From CAXCDZ01 sp963981525 (GTDB lineage Bacteria; Patescibacteriota; Microgenomatia; UBA1400; UBA12108): a stretch of DNA of 8,141 bases. Positions 5,588 to 8,141 of this stretch are shown piece by piece. Position 1 is the first letter of the stretch, and the number at the start of each line of letters is the position of its first letter. The position numbers were made by a program, and so were the translations under genes. Where the stretch lies: NCBI GenBank assembly GCA_963981525.1, contig CAXCDZ010000038.1:1-8141 (forward strand), written 5' to 3'. Below the pieces are notes generated by a model. It saw only the letters and a list, made by a program, of their open reading frames with translations, did no database searches and was not told the DNA's origin.

Positions 5588-8141
5588 GTTAGAAGGTTTT
5601 TTGTGAAAGTCTCGTGAAAACTAATTTCGGCATCATGATTATAGAATGGCATGCCCCAGATATTATATTTCCTACCTTTCCATATTTGATCTATTTTATG
5701 TTCGTCTTTGAGTGATGTGAGAAAACTCTGTTTCCACTTATCCTTTTCTAATAGATGATTGCCCTTTGGTTCGATAAACACCTGATAGTGCATGCTTGTG
5801 TTATCTTTGTTTTTTCTTAGAAATAGTACATAGTCAGGTTCAAGGGGCTTTCCGTCATCAAAATTATATAACTTAAAAAAACGTTCATTTCGTACTAAGA
5901 ACACCTCATCATATTGCTTGCTTAGTTTTTCATATGTCATATCGATATATTTGATCAAATATTTTTCCTCAGAGGTTCCAAAACAATCGTTGTAGACATA
6001 CCAGCTTTTATTGCTTAGGTCTAGATATATGCTAGTTTCATTGACGTCGGTCATGGATTTACCAAACTCTTTATCATTGCTTTCGCTATCTGCAAACATC
6101 ATCTTCTTATCTGTTATCAAAGTATTTATCATTACAGGTTTAAACTTTTTACTGCCTTGATACTCTTTTTGATCATTGCCTATCGCATTGACTAATTTAG
6201 TCAACACTTTGCTTACGATCCCAACTCCATCATTTTTGGTAATAGATTCTAGTTGTTTACTAGAGCCAGATACGACCACTTTCATATTACCTAGATAGTC
6301 GCTACTAGTCATAAATTCATCAATACTTTTTAGTTTAGGAAAGTGTTTTAGTAAATTAGCAAACTCAAAAAATTCATATTTATCGATTGCTTTTCTTATT
6401 AGTGATTTATTAAGTGTTCCCAAGGTTACAGTTTCTTCTCGTCGTTCAAGACCTTTTGTCGTTTGATCTGCGAATAGATTCTCTGTCATGGTCTTGCCAG
6501 TGAGTAAGTTAGCCTGATACAGAGTGTTTCGTATCATTGTTGATAATCCAGAGACATCTTCTCGATCGTATTTTTGTCTATCATTCAAATATAATTTTCC
6601 TGACTTATACATCTCACTCTTCTTAAACTCAGGCTTAACAAGCATATCTCGTTTTTTCATGTTATGACCCATAATACCTGTTTTGACTAAGGCTGTGCGT
6701 AACTCTTGAATATATTTTGGGTTGTATGTACTGTGGTAGTATAGCTCCTCACATATCCTCATCTCATGCTCAAGATTATCATCAAATTTACGCTTGTAAG
6801 CCTGCTCAAAGCCTTCTAATACAAAAGGGCAATACCTTGCTCCACGTCCAATTAATTGGGCCTCTCTTACGGTTGTAAGGCCTGGGATGTTATTCCTAGC
6901 ATCTCGCTTAACGTCCAGACGCACAATATCAAAAAGATTCAGTACATCCCAACCCTCGTTTAACTTATCGACTGCAAATATAGCTCTGTATTCGTTTGTT
7001 GGTGATTCAAGTGTATTGAGTGCTAACTGTTTCTTAACACTATCATTATTCGTATCTATTATAAGTAATTTTTCATTTCCAAAGTCAACTTTAATCTCGC
7101 TTACTAGATTTTCCAAACCTATCTTATTTAGCTCGAAGTATGCAAAGGTGCGCTTCAAGGTGTCATCATTAGTCGTTTGCTTCACTTTTCTCAAATCATC
7201 AGCAGTAAGGTTAATAATGCCTTTTTGGAAATTCAATCTAAACTCCTTGTTCTCAGCGATAGTTTTGGATTTAATTAAAATAATAGGTTTGATTAATAGT
7301 TTATTTTTTTCAAATATTTTACGTCTATATTGGCTTAGTATTACGGCCTGTAAAGCCCGCTCAAAGAGCCCAGCATCCGTTTGCAAGACTCTTACATCCT
7401 TTGAGTACTTATCAATACGAAATTGTGTTAGTGGATAGTCAAATAACAATCTCGGGGCATACTTGTTGGCTATGCTCTGATTGTTGAAGTCGATGGTAGC
7501 CGTAAACTCAAGTAATATATTATCTGTTCCCATCTCAAATATTTTGTTGACCGTGCTTTCCCATGATATTAACTCCCTCCTCTCTTTAACTGACACCTTG
7601 CCTTTTAATTTGATACCTCCTTGCTTATCTATTGTGAGTCCAGCTTTTGTTTCGACATTAATATGATGTGCCTCATCAGAGATTAGTACAATTTTCTTTT
7701 CGGCAAAGTCATCATAGGTTATTGCATTCTCTCGCGGATTGTTTAGGCGAGTGTGTAGGCCTTGTATAGTTGAAAAAACTATATTTATGTCATTCTCATC
7801 AGTTGATTGAAAATTATCTACCTCTCTGATTCTTATTTGCCTATCATCTTTTGTTACATTTTGAGAAAATAGATATTTGCTCGAAATATCATTCAAAAAA
7901 TTATCTTTGGTCTTATCGATAATATTTGTGTTATTCACGAAAAATAAGAAGTTTCGATAGCCCTGTTCGTATAGATATAGCATCAGTCCGGCCATCATTA
8001 GCGTTTTCCCACTCCCTGTCGCCATATGAAATAGTAATTGATTGCTAGTTGGCTTGGCGTCAAATTCCTCAGTCCAATACTTGATAAAGTATTGAAAAGC
8101 TCGCTTTTGGTATGGCCTGAGTGGAAAATGAGGGTTTAAAT
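4139..8141. mobile_element. One end of an integrated element carrying a serine recombinase and restriction gene
   Basis: From the tRNA-His 3' end to the right edge, the DNA holds only the recombinase and restriction genes, in one tightly packed minus-strand unit. Base composition changes here. Hand counts of single 60-base lines give 34 and 36 G+C in the uvrB/ATP-grasp region, 27 in the recombinase gene, and 18 and 15 in the restriction gene. Recombinase, tRNA junction, foreign composition and a defence cargo together indicate an integrative element or defence island. Its second end is beyond the window, so size and boundaries are unknown. The left boundary is set at the first base after CCA by convention, not by observed repeats. 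Confidence 0.6.
5584..8141 (-). CDS. res: Type III-like restriction subunit R (SF2 helicase plus PD-(D/E)XK nuclease), 5' end outside window
   Basis: The frame is open to the right edge, giving 851 visible residues. The ATG at 8025 lies inside helicase motif I and is not the true start: 38 more in-frame codons precede it, including the Q-motif-like FPLRPYQKRAFQYF. In visible numbering, motif I ATGSGKT is at 40-46, the Walker B box DEAHHIN at 155-161, TAT at 213-215, NEGWDVLNLFDIVRL (motif V) at 394-408 and QLIGRGAR (motif VI) at 428-435. Near the C-terminus, EPDYVLFL (D769) followed by FIEPKG (E790, K792) forms a PD-(D/E)XK nuclease core. Type III R subunits work with a Mod methyltransferase: the complex uses ATP to communicate along DNA and cuts at unmethylated sites. 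The length suits an R subunit of about 900-1000 residues, so little is missing. The matching mod gene would be expected upstream, beyond 8141. A stand-alone helicase-nuclease defence protein is the alternative. The stop overlaps the recombinase start by four bases. Confidence 0.88.
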   Translation of the reverse strand, partial: LNPHFPLRPYQKRAFQYFIKYWTEEFDAKPTSNQLLFHMATGSGKTLMMAGLMLYLYEQGYRNFLFFVNNTNIIDKTKDNFLNDISSKYLFSQNVTKDDRQIRIREVDNFQSTDENDINIVFSTIQGLHTRLNNPRENAITYDDFAEKKIVLISDEAHHINVETKAGLTIDKQGGIKLKGKVSVKERRELISWESTVNKIFEMGTDNILLEFTATIDFNNQSIANKYAPRLLFDYPLTQFRIDKYSKDVRVLQTDAGLFERALQAVILSQYRRKIFEKNKLLIKPIILIKSKTIAENKEFRLNFQKGIINLTADDLRKVKQTTNDDTLKRTFAYFELNKIGLENLVSEIKVDFGNEKLLIIDTNNDSVKKQLALNTLESPTNEYRAIFAVDKLNEGWDVLNLFDIVRLDVKRDARNNIPGLTTVREAQLIGRGARYCPFVLEGFEQAYKRKFDDNLEHEMRICEELYYHSTYNPKYIQELRTALVKTGIMGHNMKKRDMLVKPEFKKSEMYKSGKLYLNDRQKYDREDVSGLSTMIRNTLYQANLLTGKTMTENLFADQTTKGLERREETVTLGTLNKSLIRKAIDKYEFFEFANLLKHFPKLKSIDEFMTSSDYLGNMKVVVSGSSKQLESITKNDGVGIVSKVLTKLVNAIGNDQKEYQGSKKFKPVMINTLITDKKMMFADSESNDKEFGKSMTDVNETSIYLDLSNKSWYVYNDCFGTSEEKYLIKYIDMTYEKLSKQYDEVFLVRNERFFKLYNFDDGKPLEPDYVLFLRKNKDNTSMHYQVFIEPKGNHLLEKDKWKQSFLTSLKDEHKIDQIWKGRKYNIWGMPFYNHDAEISFHETFTKNLLT

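Noticed and set aside
6887..7438. A 183-codon open frame on the plus strand
   Set aside because: It lies wholly inside the restriction gene on the opposite strand, has a Ser/Leu/Phe-rich composition typical of antisense reading and shows no promoter or ribosome site.
1..8141. CRISPR array, insertion-sequence inverted repeats, rRNA or riboswitch
   Set aside because: I found no regularly spaced repeats, no transposase frame with flanking inverted repeats, and no rRNA-like or recognisable riboswitch sequence.

Overview
The window is bacterial and reads with the standard code: TGA closes the recombinase and restriction genes and no frame needs it as a sense codon. The host is probably a member of the Candidate Phyla Radiation (Patescibacteria). 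That placement is an inference from the start signals, the AT-rich phrase between uvrB and uvrA and the general look of the proteins. I cannot fix the lineage without a database search.

Two blocks meet at a tRNA gene. The left block (about 1-4138) looks like host chromosome and is fairly GC-rich; two 60-base lines counted by hand gave 34 and 36 G+C. All its protein genes are on the minus strand: an orphan 163-residue protein (4003-3512), an ATP-grasp ligase-like protein (3453-2368), uvrB (2331-319) and the first 78 codons of uvrA (236-1). The last two are nucleotide-excision-repair genes. Several of these genes have a -10 hexamer so close to the start codon that their mRNAs would be leaderless or nearly so. 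A plus-strand tRNA-His(GTG) gene with encoded G-1 and CCA lies at 4061-4138, back to back with the orphan gene.

The right block (about 4139 to beyond 8141) is AT-richer; three lines counted by hand gave 27, 18 and 15 G+C out of 60. It looks like one end of an integrated mobile element. On the minus strand it holds the restriction (R, helicase-nuclease) subunit of a type III-like restriction-modification system, open at the right window edge. This overlaps by ATGA a large serine recombinase, whose last three codons and stop lie inside the 3' end of the tRNA-His gene.

The most interesting reading is an integrative element whose serine recombinase is translationally coupled to an anti-phage restriction gene and whose attachment site is the tRNA-His 3' end. 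The modification methyltransferase and the far end of the element would lie to the right of the window.
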